A stretch of DNA of 64,000 bases, from assembly GCA_030068145.1 (NCBI GenBank), contig JAPJBO010000189.1, positions 124,001 through 188,000 of the forward strand, written 5' to 3'. Of this stretch, positions 26,854 to 36,567 are shown in pieces. Both the position numbers and the translations under genes were made by a program. The DNA comes from Diplonema papillatum (taxonomy: Eukaryota; Euglenozoa; Diplonemea; Diplonemida; Diplonemidae). Each line of letters opens with the position of its first letter. Positions within the stretch are counted from its first letter, which is position 1. Under the pieces are notes generated by a model. That model worked only from the letters and a program-made list of their open reading frames with translations, was not told where the DNA came from and did not search any database.

Positions 26854-28050
26854 ATGCTGGCGGTCATCTTGTTGGCAGCCGCCTCAGCGGAGGCTGCGAC
26901 GCCGTGGCCGCAGCTGCAGGAGGAGATCTTCGCCCTGCTGAACTCGTCGACGCATCGGTACTCCGAGGCGATGGGGTCGTACGCCCTCCAAAGCGCGTTC
27001 GTCGGCAGCCAGGGCACCGTCGTTGCGAGTGCCGGGTATAACAACTTGTACCCCACGGTTCTGCAGCCTCTGCCGTCGCAGGCGGGGGACGGCTTCTTGG
27101 TAGGCTCCGCCACCAAGATGACAACCTCCGCTGCCATCATGCGACTGGTCGAGGCCGGCACGCTGCGGCTGGACGACGAGCTCGCAGGCATCGTGGACGG
27201 GTACATTTACGAAAGGAACAAGACGACGCTCTCGCAGCTGTGGCACGGAGACGCGCGCATCGACGCAGTCACCGTGCGCCAGCTTCTCAGCATGACCTCT
27301 GGCATAGTCGACTTCGACTCGTATGACCTGCGGGTGTACCAAGAGCTCGTCGCGCCTCAGTATGACATCACGCCGTACGACATCATACACGTCGTGAACA
27401 AAACCTTCGAGTTTTCCCCCGGGGCGGGGGCGGCGTATAGCAGCACGAATTACGTCCTCCTCGGCTTTGTCTTGGCTGCGAAGGCGAATGCGACGGACTG
27501 GGACACGTACGACCAAGCGGCAGTGCTGCCTCGTAGACCCGGCTCGCTGTACGCGAACAGCACGTTCGCAGTGCACGGCACTCTTTCTTCGTACAACACC
27601 CCGGGTTGGGCGATCTCACACGGGTATCCCGCGAGGCTGAACAAGAGCGATCTCCTGTGGAACGTCAGCGCAACGTCGGGTTGGACCTGCGGGAATTTCC
27701 TGACGTCCGCGTCGGACATGGCGCAGTTCACGTACGACTTCCTGGGGCCGGAGCACCTCGTGGTGTCGCCAGCGACCCAACGAGAGCTGGTGTCGGACAT
27801 GCGGCAGTTACACAACCTGGACTCGTTGTACTACGGCTTGGGCGTCATGGCCTTCAGCTCGCCGAACAGCACTTCAGGGTGGTTGATCGGCCATGGGGGT
27901 GATACCTACGGGTTCATCTCCGTCTCCGCGTTCAACATGAACTACTCGTACGCCCTCACTGTCACGACCAATGTCGAATCACAGGTCGACCCTTACACAC
28001 TCTTCTTCACCTTGGTCGGCAATCTGAGCGTTCTGCTGACCCCGCACTGA
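26854..28050 (+). CDS. Secreted serine beta-lactamase-like (class C/DD-peptidase fold) protein
   Basis: Intronless, 398 residues. Start ATG 26854 gives a short signal peptide (MLAVILLAAASAEAA). Three landmarks of the Beta-lactamase family (PF00144 type) are visible in order: SATK at 85-88 (nucleophile Ser and general-base Lys in the S-x-x-K motif), YSSTNY at 195-200 (the Y-x-N-type box, with Ser in the third position and Asn two later), and HGGDTYGF at 347-354 (H-x-G box). LLSMTSG at 144-150 is also typical. Several N-x-S/T sites suggest a glycosylated, secreted or lumenal protein. Eukaryotic members are hydrolases of varied or unknown substrate (esterase, peptidase, LACTB-like), so antibiotic hydrolysis should not be assumed. 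Catalytic residues look intact. Confidence 0.85.
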   Translation: MLAVILLAAASAEAATPWPQLQEEIFALLNSSTHRYSEAMGSYALQSAFVGSQGTVVASAGYNNLYPTVLQPLPSQAGDGFLVGSATKMTTSAAIMRLVEAGTLRLDDELAGIVDGYIYERNKTTLSQLWHGDARIDAVTVRQLLSMTSGIVDFDSYDLRVYQELVAPQYDITPYDIIHVVNKTFEFSPGAGAAYSSTNYVLLGFVLAAKANATDWDTYDQAAVLPRRPGSLYANSTFAVHGTLSSYNTPGWAISHGYPARLNKSDLLWNVSATSGWTCGNFLTSASDMAQFTYDFLGPEHLVVSPATQRELVSDMRQLHNLDSLYYGLGVMAFSSPNSTSGWLIGHGGDTYGFISVSAFNMNYSYALTVTTNVESQVDPYTLFFTLVGNLSVLLTPH

Positions 28051-28082
28051 GCGGGAACTGCTGCGCAACGAAAAATAGCAAA

Positions 28083-28250
28083 CAAAAAACCCGGACATGG
28101 CTAGCCATAACCCATACCGAAAGCGTGCACCAAATATACAACCCGTAACCATCTAGCCCTTTCTTGCTCTGAGAGAACCCATTCATCGACGGTCACACGG
28201 AGATCCTAAAACCCCGGAATTTCAAGCGAACTTTAACTCTAAAAAGCGAA
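28083..28250 (+). repeat. Dispersed repeat family A, copy
   Basis: Colinear with 54333-54508: CCCGGACATGGCTAGCCATAA, CCATACCGAAAGCGTGCACC, AATATACAACCC, GGTCACACGGAGA, CCCCGGAATTTCAAGCGAAC, TTTAACTCTAAAA. Starts 30 bp after the beta-lactamase-like stop codon, so it may lie in that gene's 3' UTR. Shorter right-end copies at 61240-61300 and 61645-61708, and a degraded one at 14399-14492. Confidence 0.85.
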
Positions 28251-29129
28251 CTTCCCTCTCAAAAGCTTCTCAGCCGTCAGTGTGTGTGTTGTGCGTGTTG
28301 TGGACCGCGTTTTTACGCGGCGCCTTCCTGTGCGAGAGGCGTCCATGCACGTGTGTGTTTGCGTTTGTTAGCTCATGGCTTACAGTGAGTTACGCCTGAA
28401 TCGAAGTGTATTCCGATCGTCACTTTCACCTGCGTTCCTGACGCGCTGATTTCGGGTCCTTTGACTCCTCTCCGAAAAAGGGTGGGTGGGGCGGGATCGT
28501 GGTTAGTGCGCGGGAGGTTGCCAGCTTCATCCGGCACTCGGCTCGAGACTGCTGTTTTCATCTTGTGGTGCTAGCTGCACGGGGGTTCAGCCCCGTGCAA
28601 CAAACAACGCCTTTACGCGGGCAGCACATCGCACCTCTCGCTGCGATGAGTTGGCCTGACTAAACTCCTGGTCACAGTTCTCGTCGAGTTCTTTTCCGAG
28701 ACTCGCTTGCACGGGGAAGTGGTCTGGAACGCGGCGGACACACGCGGGAGCTTGGTCTGCAGGCGCAGATTAAAGCGGCAATCTACCCGGAAAGGTGCCT
28801 TTTGGGCGCGATTGTGCGACAATGGTAATTTTATTGCCGACACGTGTGCGGAGAGACCAACTCCATTCAAGTACGCGGCCTTGAAACCGCGCCGAAGGTC
28901 GAGGGTGGACACTATTAACCCTACCTGCCTCCATAGAGATCACCCTTGTTGCAGCTAAAAGCGTGACATCGGATTAACCTCAACGCGCAGGTCAAATCGC
29001 ACACCACCCTGTAATTCGCTCCATTCTCGCGCCACCCGCCTGGCTTTGGCAAACAAAGAGACAGTATCCTCCCAAGACAAGCCTCTAGGCCAAACCCCGT
29101 TTTCACATCCCTTCTTCGTCTTCGCTATA
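28251..29129. other. No gene seen; low-repeat spacer
   Basis: Contains only short ORFs without protein-like composition. No repeat family of this window is obvious here apart from short simple runs (TGTGTGTGTTGTGCGTG at about 28278). Confidence 0.4.
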
Positions 29130-29345
29130 GAAGAAAGAAGAACAAAAAGAAAAAGGCCGCTCCTGGTCCAGGAGCGTGACGCTCAACCACAGCTTGCAAA
29201 GCTTGAGTCGGAGGCAGCACAGTGTCACAACCCCGTCCGCACTGCCCTGCGGCTGACCGTCTCGACGAGCTTCTGTTCAGCGCGAGCGCCAAGCCCCAAG
29301 GTGCGCCAAGTCTTGATGCTTTAGTTTGGGAAATCGGTAGCCACT
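29130..29345 (+). repeat. Dispersed repeat, inverted relative to 16090-16275
   Basis: Carries TTGAGTCGGAGGCAGCACAG, CGTCTCGACGAGCTTCTGTT and GCGCCAAGCCCCAAGGTGCG, as in the opposite-strand copy inside PH intron 3. Confidence 0.75.
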
Positions 29346-30089
29346 TGACCCGTGGGCCCGTGGCTCTGCAGTACCGCCGAACACGTGAAGCTTGGCTCCC
29401 GTGCAGCAGGCTTTCCCTGGTACCAGTATTTCGTTTCTTCGCTATAAAAAAATTAGAGTGGCGCTTTCTTTTGTTTGTGCGCACTGGCTATAAAAAAAAC
29501 AAACGAGTGCGGGTAGAGTAAAGTGCAGCAGGAACGCAGTGCCCATGTCGCAGTCAGAAGAGGGCTCTGGGTTTCTTGTACCAACAGAGCATCGTCGGTA
29601 CCAAGAAAATAGTAGCTGGCAATGTACACGGTGGAGTCCAGCTTCAGGAGCTGGAGTTAAAGAGGGGTGTTCCCGAGTCATACCCGAAAGGCGGATGTTT
29701 TACAACCAAAAACGTGAACTTGGTGTCGGTCGCAAAAACCACGGAAATGTCAAGGCGCTCAGGAAATGAGAGCGCGCTCTAAAATAAGTCGAATCGTCGG
29801 CACAAGACAACAAAGACACACGCACAAGCACACGTACTGCCACTGCCGCAAATACGATTACGCACACTAACATACATTACCTCGAAGGAAACATTTGGAC
29901 AATGGTCACCCGGAGACTCTAACCCCCGGATCTCTAAGCGTACCTGCACTAGAAAAACGCGTCCCGAAACGCGCCTGTGATATCCGCTTTTTATCTCAGC
30001 TCTACCTGCAGCTTCTGAGACTGGACTCCGCCGCGCATGAAGCTTTACCAAGGGAGGTGCAGTCCGCTTGCACAAACAAATCTTTATTG

Positions 30090-30185
30090 TTCAGACACGG
30101 TTGTGGCGGCCTTCTCTCCGCGGCGGATGTTGCTGTGCTCTCGTGGTACATGTAGGTGGGGGGTCCTGGCAGTGACGACCACCGC
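30090..30185 (+). repeat. Dispersed repeat family B, partial copy
   Basis: CAGACACGGTTGTGGCGGCC, TGTGCTCTCGTGGTACATG and GGGGTCCTGGCAGTGACGA resemble the left half of 686-862 and 3076-3345. Confidence 0.65.
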
Positions 30186-30713
30186 TTCATATCAACACAG
30201 TGCACCGTGTTGCCGTCCTTCCAGCCACGGACGCAGGAGGCGGACGATTATCATAGTCATGCGTCAAATAAACAAGTCAGGTGCGAATGCCAGGTCAGGC
30301 GTACCTGAGGACCGGAGGTATTTTCACTGCACAACGAGTCAGCAAGGCCCGCCCATTTTATCTCGTGAAACCGCGTCGAATTGCCTGCCGCCGGTTACCA
30401 CGGTGATCCGCGGTACACCACCAGGTCCATCTCTATCCCCGGAGCTTCAGCTGGATTCGACGGCCTATCACGGTCCGAATGCAGCTGAGGACGAAGTGCG
30501 AAACCCGGTCTCCAGAGCGAAGACGAAGAAGCGACGATCAACCTCGGTAGCTCCCCAGACTGAGAAGAACGAGTGTAGTGAGTAGAGAAGAATGAGTGTA
30601 GTGGGTAGAGAAAAACGAATGTAGTGCGAGTAGAGAAGAAAGAGTGTAAAATAACGGAAGTCGTACAAACTACCAGACCGGCGGAGACCACCGCAATTTC
30701 TTTTTGTATAACC

Positions 30714-30893
30714 ACCGGAAAAGGTCGCGTTGGCAGAAACGGTGAAGATGATAATTGTCACAGGGTTGGTGAAATGAAAGCGAGAATGTGGGTAAGCCCT
30801 GATTATTAGATTCACGGTTAAACGAAGCTAGCGCACAAGGTTTGCCTGATCTCGCACCTACTTTCCGATACCAAATAGATGCTCTATTCAAAC
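30714..30893 (+). repeat. Dispersed repeat family E, full copy
   Basis: GGAAAAGGTCGCGTTGGCAG, GATGATAATTGTCACAGG, GGTGAAATGAAAGCGAGAAT, CTCGCACCTACTTTCCGATA. Followed directly by a truncated second copy at 30896-30970, and related to 46852-46982. Confidence 0.85.
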
Positions 30894-30895
30894 TC

Positions 30896-30970
30896 GGAAA
30901 AGGTCGCGTTGGCAGAAACGGTGAAGATGATAATTGTCACAGGGGTGGTGAAATGAAAGCGAGAATGTGG
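30896..30970 (+). repeat. Dispersed repeat family E, truncated tandem copy
   Basis: Near-identical to the first 75 bp of 30714-30893, beginning 182 bp later, so the two are in direct tandem. Confidence 0.9.
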
Positions 30971-32062
30971 AATAGAATCCCTGGACGTGAAACTAAAAGA
31001 GCTGACATCCGGCTGCCTCCGGGTAGCTCAAAACAGATAAACAGCGCCCTCGGGCGTGCTCACAAAACAATGGTGCTGCGCGGAGCGCTAACAATGAGAT
31101 GGACGACAGGGTGGCTGGACGCACTTCCCGTAATCCTCTAGCAACGTCCTCAGACGTGAGAAAATAGAAATAGGCCGACATCACGCAATGCAGAAAGGGA
31201 CGCGAGGAGGCGGAATGCCTTGCCTGTATGGGTCTCGTGTCCATACGTCCGCTAATTGCTCAGCGGTCGGAACCCACACAGTCTCGAGAACACATTGGTG
31301 TTCTTCCAACACGTCGCGGACCTGGCAGAGGATGAAGTTCCCGAGTTGGGTCTTCGACTTCCAATTCCTCAGACAGTTCACGGCGGGCAAGTTGTCGACA
31401 AAGATTCTTATTGTCGATAGCGGAGAGCGCGAAGCCGCGTACGCAATAGCAAACTTTGCCGCCGTTAATTCGGCAAAGAAGATATGCTGCGGGATATCTC
31501 TCCACGGTCCCCACATTGCCATGGAATCCACTAGCCAGGCCCATCCCTGCATGCTGGCGTCGGACCATGCCTCGACGAGGGTATCCCGCTGCTGCATGTC
31601 GAACGTGACCCACCGGTTCCCCGACAGACGCCGCCTCACCCCAGCAAGGAAAGGAAGGACGTCGTCGCTCACTCGAACCAGCGACTCCCAGCCCAGGGTG
31701 CCTGTTAGGACCTGATGCGCCAGTGTCCCCATCCACGCAAGCACCGGGCTCACTCTGCAAAGCGGCGTGCCCCACACCGTCCACGCCCAGATGGCGATCC
31801 CGACGACCTTCCAGATCCCGCGCACGGTCATCTGTGCCGACTCAGCTGAGCAAAACAGCAGGTGCGCTTTTCTCGCCCACTCCTGTTTCAGCCTGTACGT
31901 CTTCGCCGCGAGGTCGAATTCTACCCCGAGGACGACTGGTTTCGAGCTGGGCTCGAGGACGGATTTCTCGTCGTTGACTGTCATGCGCACCTTGCGGGCA
32001 CGCCGCAAAACTCGGTCGCGCACGGCGCGAAGCGCATCCGGACAGTCTTCAACGAGGGCCCA

Positions 32063-32071
32063 GTCGTCGTA
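32063..32071. repeat. 9-bp target-site duplication, left
   Basis: GTCGTCGTA directly before the left terminal inverted repeat. On the coding (minus) strand it reads TAC GAC GAC, the codons of the RT YDD motif. Confidence 0.9.
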
Positions 32072-32310
32072 GGGCTAATTCCCATTATAGCACATTTTCT
32101 TAACTTTGTGCCCATTATAGAACTATTCTTAACTTTTTGCCCACTATAGAACTGTTCTTAACTTTGTGCCCATTATAGAACTATTTTTAACTTTTTGCCC
32201 ATTCTCGATAACTTTGTGCCCATTATAGAACATTCGCTAACTTTTTGCCCATTATAGAACATTCGCTGAAAATCGTCACTTCGGGGACTCGATACCACAA
32301 CCTTCAGGAC
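32072..32310 (+). repeat. Left long terminal inverted repeat
   Basis: Pairs with 33630-33867. Contains direct subrepeats of about 30 bp with TGCCCATTATAGAAC and one variant TTCTCGATAAC found at the matching place in the other end. Inner edge near GTCACTTCGGGGACTCGATA. Confidence 0.9.
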
Positions 32311-32865
32311 GGGTTTTGGTCTAAATCTGGTCCAAAACTTGAACAGTACGGTTTCCTGAGTTTGTGCCCACTTTTCCCAACTTTGGACCCAAGTTTGCCA
32401 AGACTCGTGGCAAGAGTAAGTTCAAGTTTGTGTTAGCACGCAGGCGGTACTCTGCATCGCCGGCGTGGTAGAAGAGACCTGCACACGGGTTTATTACTCT
32501 TCGTACGTGATGTTTGCTTTCACGTCTCGATCGTCGCGACCAGCATTGTTCCCAAACTTGGGTCCAATGGTTGGATTTAGTCCAAATCTTGGCCGCGACT
32601 TTGGGTCCAACTTGGACTCCAAGTTTTGGGTCCGAGAAAAGCTGGGTGAAAGTCGGCTGAAGGAGTTGCCAAGTCTTCGAATCAGCTGTTTTTCGCAGGA
32701 AGATGCTTGCAACCAACGCGGAGGAGTCGGTTCTGCAACTGGGCATCAACGCTGTTGACAACGGCAGCAGGAAGTGACGAGCCTATGAAATCCATTCAAG
32801 AATGGGGTGAAATACCAAAACAGTACGGTTTCCTGAGGTTGTGCCCAAAACTTGGGTTCCAGACT

Positions 32866-33330
32866 TGGGTCCCAAACTTGGGTCCCAAACTTGGGTCCCA
32901 AACTTGGGTCCCAAACTTGGGTCCCAAACTTGGGTCCCAAACTTGGGTCCCAAACTTGGGTCCCAAACTTGGGTCCCAAACTTGGGTCCCAAACTTGGGT
33001 CCCAAACTTGGGTCCCAAACTTGGGTCCCAAACTTGGGTCCCAAACTTGGGTCCCAAACTTGGGTCCCAAACTTGGGTCCCAAACTTGAAACTTGGGTTT
33101 TCCAAACTTGGGTTCCAAACTTGGGTTCCAAACTTGGGTTCCAAACTTGGGTTCCAAACTTGGGTTCCAAACTTGGGTTCCAAACTTGGGTTCCAAACTT
33201 GGGTTCCAAACTTGGGTTCCAAACTTGGGTTCCAAACTTGGGTTCCAAACTTGGGTTCCAAACTTGGGTTCCAAACTTGGGTTCCAAACTTGGGTCCCCC
33301 AAACTTGGGTCCCCCAAACTTGGGTTGGTC
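32866..33330. repeat. Palindromic 13-bp minisatellite in two homogeneous blocks
   Basis: First block (about 32866-33085) of TTGGGTCCCAAAC units, second block (about 33100-33290) of TTGGGTTCCAAAC units, then two 15-bp units with CCCCC. Each unit is close to its own reverse complement (CCCAAACTTGGG). The 13-bp unit lacks stops in any frame, so long ORFs on both strands here are artefacts. Confidence 0.95.
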
Positions 33331-33629
33331 ATCAATAGACGACAACCAGTTCAACTTCAAGCGTCAGCTGCCAGAGGCCCAGACTAACACTACCAGACTG
33401 CACGCAGCCTGACAGCAGTCTGACTCTGAGCAGACCGCCCGGTCTGTTCGAGGCTTTTCCGTGGCATGATGACATAATCCAGGTCCAGGACCAGTCTGGT
33501 TACCAGGTTACTGGCCTGGCGCTACCAGTAATTAGGCCCAGACTTCAGACCGGACCGAAACTTGAGCCCAAAACCTGACCCAAAACTTGGACCCGAGTTG
33601 GGAACCAAAATTTAGACCCAAGATTTTGG

Positions 33630-33867
33630 CAGCCTGGAGGTTGGGGTATCGAGTCCCAGAAGTGACGATTTAGCAATGTTCTATAATGGGCAAAAAGTTA
33701 GCGGAATGTTCTATAATGGGCACAAAGTTAGCGGAATGTTCTATAATGGGCACACAGTTATCGAGAATGGGTAAAAAGTTAAAAACAGTTCTATAATGGG
33801 CACAAAGTTAGCGACTGTTCTATAATGGGCAAAAAGCTAAAAACAGTTCTATAATGGGAATTAGCCC
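33630..33867 (-). repeat. Right long terminal inverted repeat
   Basis: Reverse-complement partner of 32072-32310, ending CTATAATGGGAATTAGCCC at 33849-33867, then the 9-bp duplication at 33868-33876. Confidence 0.9.
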
Positions 33868-33876
33868 GTCGTCGTA
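33868..33876. repeat. 9-bp target-site duplication, right
   Basis: GTCGTCGTA, identical to 32063-32071. Confidence 0.9.
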
Positions 33877-34723
33877 CCAGACTATCTTATCGTCCCCGGG
33901 AGGCTCCGTGATGACAAGCGCCGAGTCCTGCGCAATCACGGGCGAGAAAGACCAGCCCATCGTCAGCCGGCGCCACCTATACAGAGCCACGCCCCCGTCG
34001 AGCTTCCTTGTGCGGAGCCCGAAGAAAGCCGACGTCGACCGTCCTACTGGGAACTGGAAGAAGTAGGACTTCAGGTCAACGACGACTGCGTACGACTTCG
34101 ACACCATCTTGGCGATGACCTCGTCGACACGCAAGAGGCTGAACTTCGGCGGGGGCTCCATCAGCTCGTTCAGCGGGCGGCCGTCAACGATGGCCCGCGA
34201 GTGCTGTCCGCCCTTTTCAACAGCAAAGCCGGAAGGACGCACTTCAGCGGCTCCGAACGGGGGACGCGCTCCACAAACCCAACGCTTTCCAGCGTCTGCG
34301 CAAGGCGGGCAAACGCGTCGCTCTTCCGACCCGGCACGAGAGGAGTGCCCAACAACTTCCGTCGGAAGGAGTGCCCGTCCGTTAGGAGGTCAAGCAAGCC
34401 GTGCAAGCGGGCCCCGGGGCCGGCGAGGCTCCGGAGCTTGCGGAGATCGATCGGCGGCACTGCCGTGACGTCTAGCGGCCTCGCAGATCTCGGGGCACCG
34501 ATGCCCGGAATGAGACCTCTCGTTTCTGGTGGGAGGTACCCGAGAGGAACTGCGGTAGGAGGGTCGTAGAAATGGGGGTGGAGCCGGAGGAAAAGCCTCC
34601 TCCCCCTGAGCAACCTGGACCTTCGCGACTTCAACCCCCTGACCTGCCGAGGCGAGAAGCCGGCGTCGGGCAAGGGTTGTTTCTGTCGTGTCGGGAAACG
34701 GCTGTCGCAAAGGGTAGGATGAG

Positions 34724-34972
34724 CTAATTCCGAGTGCCCGGGTGCATTCGTGGATGCGCTTCCCGGGTCTTTGCGTTGTGCGGCGTTGTCAGCCGGAGGC
34801 GGGAGTAGATACTCCCGCCAGGTCCTTCAAGTCTGCAGTCGGCCAGGGGGGACCAGTCCCCAGACGACCGTTCCATGCCGGTCTTCAGCTCCGACCGGCT
34901 TTCTCCCCCTTTCCCGCCGGCGAATGGGGGGCCGCCGACTCCCCGGGCTCGCAAGGGTTCCATACCCGCCAC
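34724..34972 (-). pseudogene. Possible 5' coding remnant of the retroelement
   Basis: Minus-strand ORF of 82 residues upstream of the RT part, GC-rich like the RT pieces and rich in Gly, Arg and Ser. It could be the end of a gag-like or leader region. No zinc knuckle or other motif is visible, so the assignment rests on position and composition. Confidence 0.25.
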
Positions 34973-35093
34973 TCCCGGGTGGCCTTGTCGGCAGCTTCCT
35001 CAGCCGCCGCCTAGTCAGGATCCATCAGCCGACGGCTGGTCCGTGCGGCCCGGCGGCGCGTGCTACCCGTGTGTACCGGCATTTTTCCAGGAG

Positions 35094-35210
35094 GGTAGTG
35101 TAGGAAATACTCGAGGGGGCTGCCAGCCGCAAAAGATCAAAGGAGGTAAATGTGCTGTAGCCCACACGAAACACAGGTGAATCTGGGTTTAGTGGCGGGC
35201 GTAAGCGTTC
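35094..35210 (+). repeat. Dispersed repeat family K, copy
   Basis: GTAGGAAATACTCGAGGGGG, CTGCCAGCCGCAAAAGATCA, AGGAGGTAAATGTGCTGTAG, TCTGGGTTTAGTGGCGGGCG and AAGCGTTCAAC. Whole or partial relatives: 44450-44520, 51050-51110, 51485-51575, 54186-54246, 54512-54600, 61596-61640 and 61705-61745. Confidence 0.75.
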
Positions 35211-35642
35211 AACAAGTCCCTTATCCCTCAGAAACCAGCACCAACAACAACGGCACCTCCCCCCCTTGCAGGTCAACACAAATCCCACCCCTTCCTGCTG
35301 ATAAAAATCAGCCTCGCCCGCCGAGCTGCCCTCCCTGCCCCTCTTGTTGTTCTTGTCTTCTCAATCTGTGTGAAGAACTGGAAAGAAGGCAAAAAGAAGG
35401 TAAACGACAAGCGACAAACAGCGCGCAGTCCTGCTTGCCGGCAATCGTTCGTCCAGAACCTTGAATACAAAAGAAAAAGGAAGCGTAGCACATCCTGCCT
35501 ACACGCACCCACACCCACACCACACGCATATACACGCGCATACGCATACGGACATATTGACGCTCACGCTACGCCTTTGTGCGTTCACGACTTACATCCT
35601 TCGACCCCCCGTCGAAAACCCGGCACAATTCACCTTTACAAC

Positions 35643-36567
35643 ATGATGGGCGCCCCTGAGGGCATCACTGGGGTTCCGCTGATGTTTCCCCCCACGGTTT
35701 CCACGCCGAACGCCCAAGCGACGAACTCGATGGGGGCCGCCGGGGCGGGCGCGGCCGGGCTGCAGGCGTCGCAGGGCATGACTGCGGTGACGACGGCGGT
35801 GATGGTGCCCAGGCTGGGCGAGCCTGGGACGGCGACGAACGTCCCGCGGCTGACGCCCGTTCAAGGCACCCCGCAGCTGGCGCTGCCGTCGGCCGTGTCG
35901 CCGCTCACGCTGCAGCAGCAGGCGACCCTGCAGGCGATGCACAACCTGCAGAACCTGTCGCTCGCGACGCAGCAAAACGCGATGCAACCCGGGCCCTACG
36001 GCTTCCCCATGGCGTTCAACGCGGTGGGGTCCAACATGGCGTCCTCCTACCCGTCGTTCGCCGCCAACGCAATCTACGCCCGGCAGCTGCAGGAGTACGC
36101 AGCCGCGCAGTCCGCCGCCCTGCTCAACGCACAGCAGACCCAGCTGGTCCTGAACGTCCTCCGACAGCAGCAGCAGGCGGAGCAGGAGAACACGAGCGAC
36201 TCATCCAGCAGCTCTTCGTCCGAACCGTTGGACTCGACCGCGTCGAGCACCGTCGGCGGGCCGAGAACCCACGTGCCCCTCTCCATCCCCGGCGCCGGCG
36301 GCGCCGGAGATGCCGAGCCGAAGTTCCCGTACGTCGTGCGCCCCGGCGCGTGGGCCGACGGCCGCAACCTCATAGTCACGAACCTGCCGATGTCGATGGA
36401 CGAGGACAGCCTCAAGGCGCTGTTCACGGCCTTCGGCGCCGTCACGCGGGTCCACGTCGTCACCGAGAAGGACACCCAAAAGAGCAGGGGCTTCGGCTTC
36501 GTTGAGTTCGAAGACACGGCGTCCACCCTCGTGGCCATCGAGCAAAGTGGGAAGCTGATTCCGGCTT
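35643..36567 (+). CDS. RRM gene exon 1
   Basis: Start ACAACATGATGG after a 5' leader with CAC-rich simple sequence (35505-35565). Ends ...ATTCCGGCTT|GTATGC, the donor type used in the PH gene. An alternative GT at 36547 gives the same phase but would remove about seven RRM1 residues. Confidence 0.75.

Larger units (their letters stand above)
32072..33867. mobile_element. 1,796-bp non-autonomous TIR element (Mutator-like features)
   Basis: Bounded by perfect 19-bp terminal inverted repeats GGGCTAATTCCCATTATAG and its complement, and by a 9-bp direct duplication. The similarity of the two ends extends about 240 bp inward, with subterminal repeats of the type CCCATTATAGAACNTTCTTAACTTTNTG (about seven per side). 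The interior holds unrelated spacer and a large tandem array of CCCAAACTTGGGT-type units. No transposase is encoded, only artefact ORFs across the array. A 9-bp duplication with long inverted repeats is typical of the Mutator (MULE) superfamily, so mobilisation by such a transposase is inferred. Conservation of the TIR tips and the duplication suggests a fairly recent insertion. Confidence 0.9.
31181..34673 (-). pseudogene. Decayed RT-RNase H retroelement, split by a TIR element
   Basis: Minus strand, three pieces. 34673-34245 has an N-terminal region; near 34245 a one-base frame change moves the reading to 34242-33868, which encodes the RT fingers and palm (AIVDGRPLNE, VVVDLKSYFFQFPV, RLTMGWSFSPVIAQ) up to the catalytic Tyr-Asp-Asp. 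The 32072-33867 element interrupts there. The frame resumes at 32071 and runs to 31181 through the RT thumb and an RNase H domain (WSDAS, FAELTAAK, FVDNLPAV, LADVWTRD supply the acidic residues). Order RT then RNase H without an integrase seen here fits a DIRS-like or truncated Gypsy-like element; the clade is unresolved. The frameshift and the insertion both make it inactive. Confidence 0.8.

Noticed and set aside
26884-27576. 230-codon ORF antisense to the beta-lactamase-like gene
   Set aside because: GC-driven shadow; no motif.
30037-30585. 182-codon ORF
   Set aside because: Overlaps a family B repeat copy and a segment repeated at 57100; composition is not protein-like.
32707-33387. Long ORFs of 160-226 codons on both strands
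   Set aside because: They are translations of a 13-bp tandem array; the unit has no stops in any frame and the products are pure 13-residue periodic sequence.
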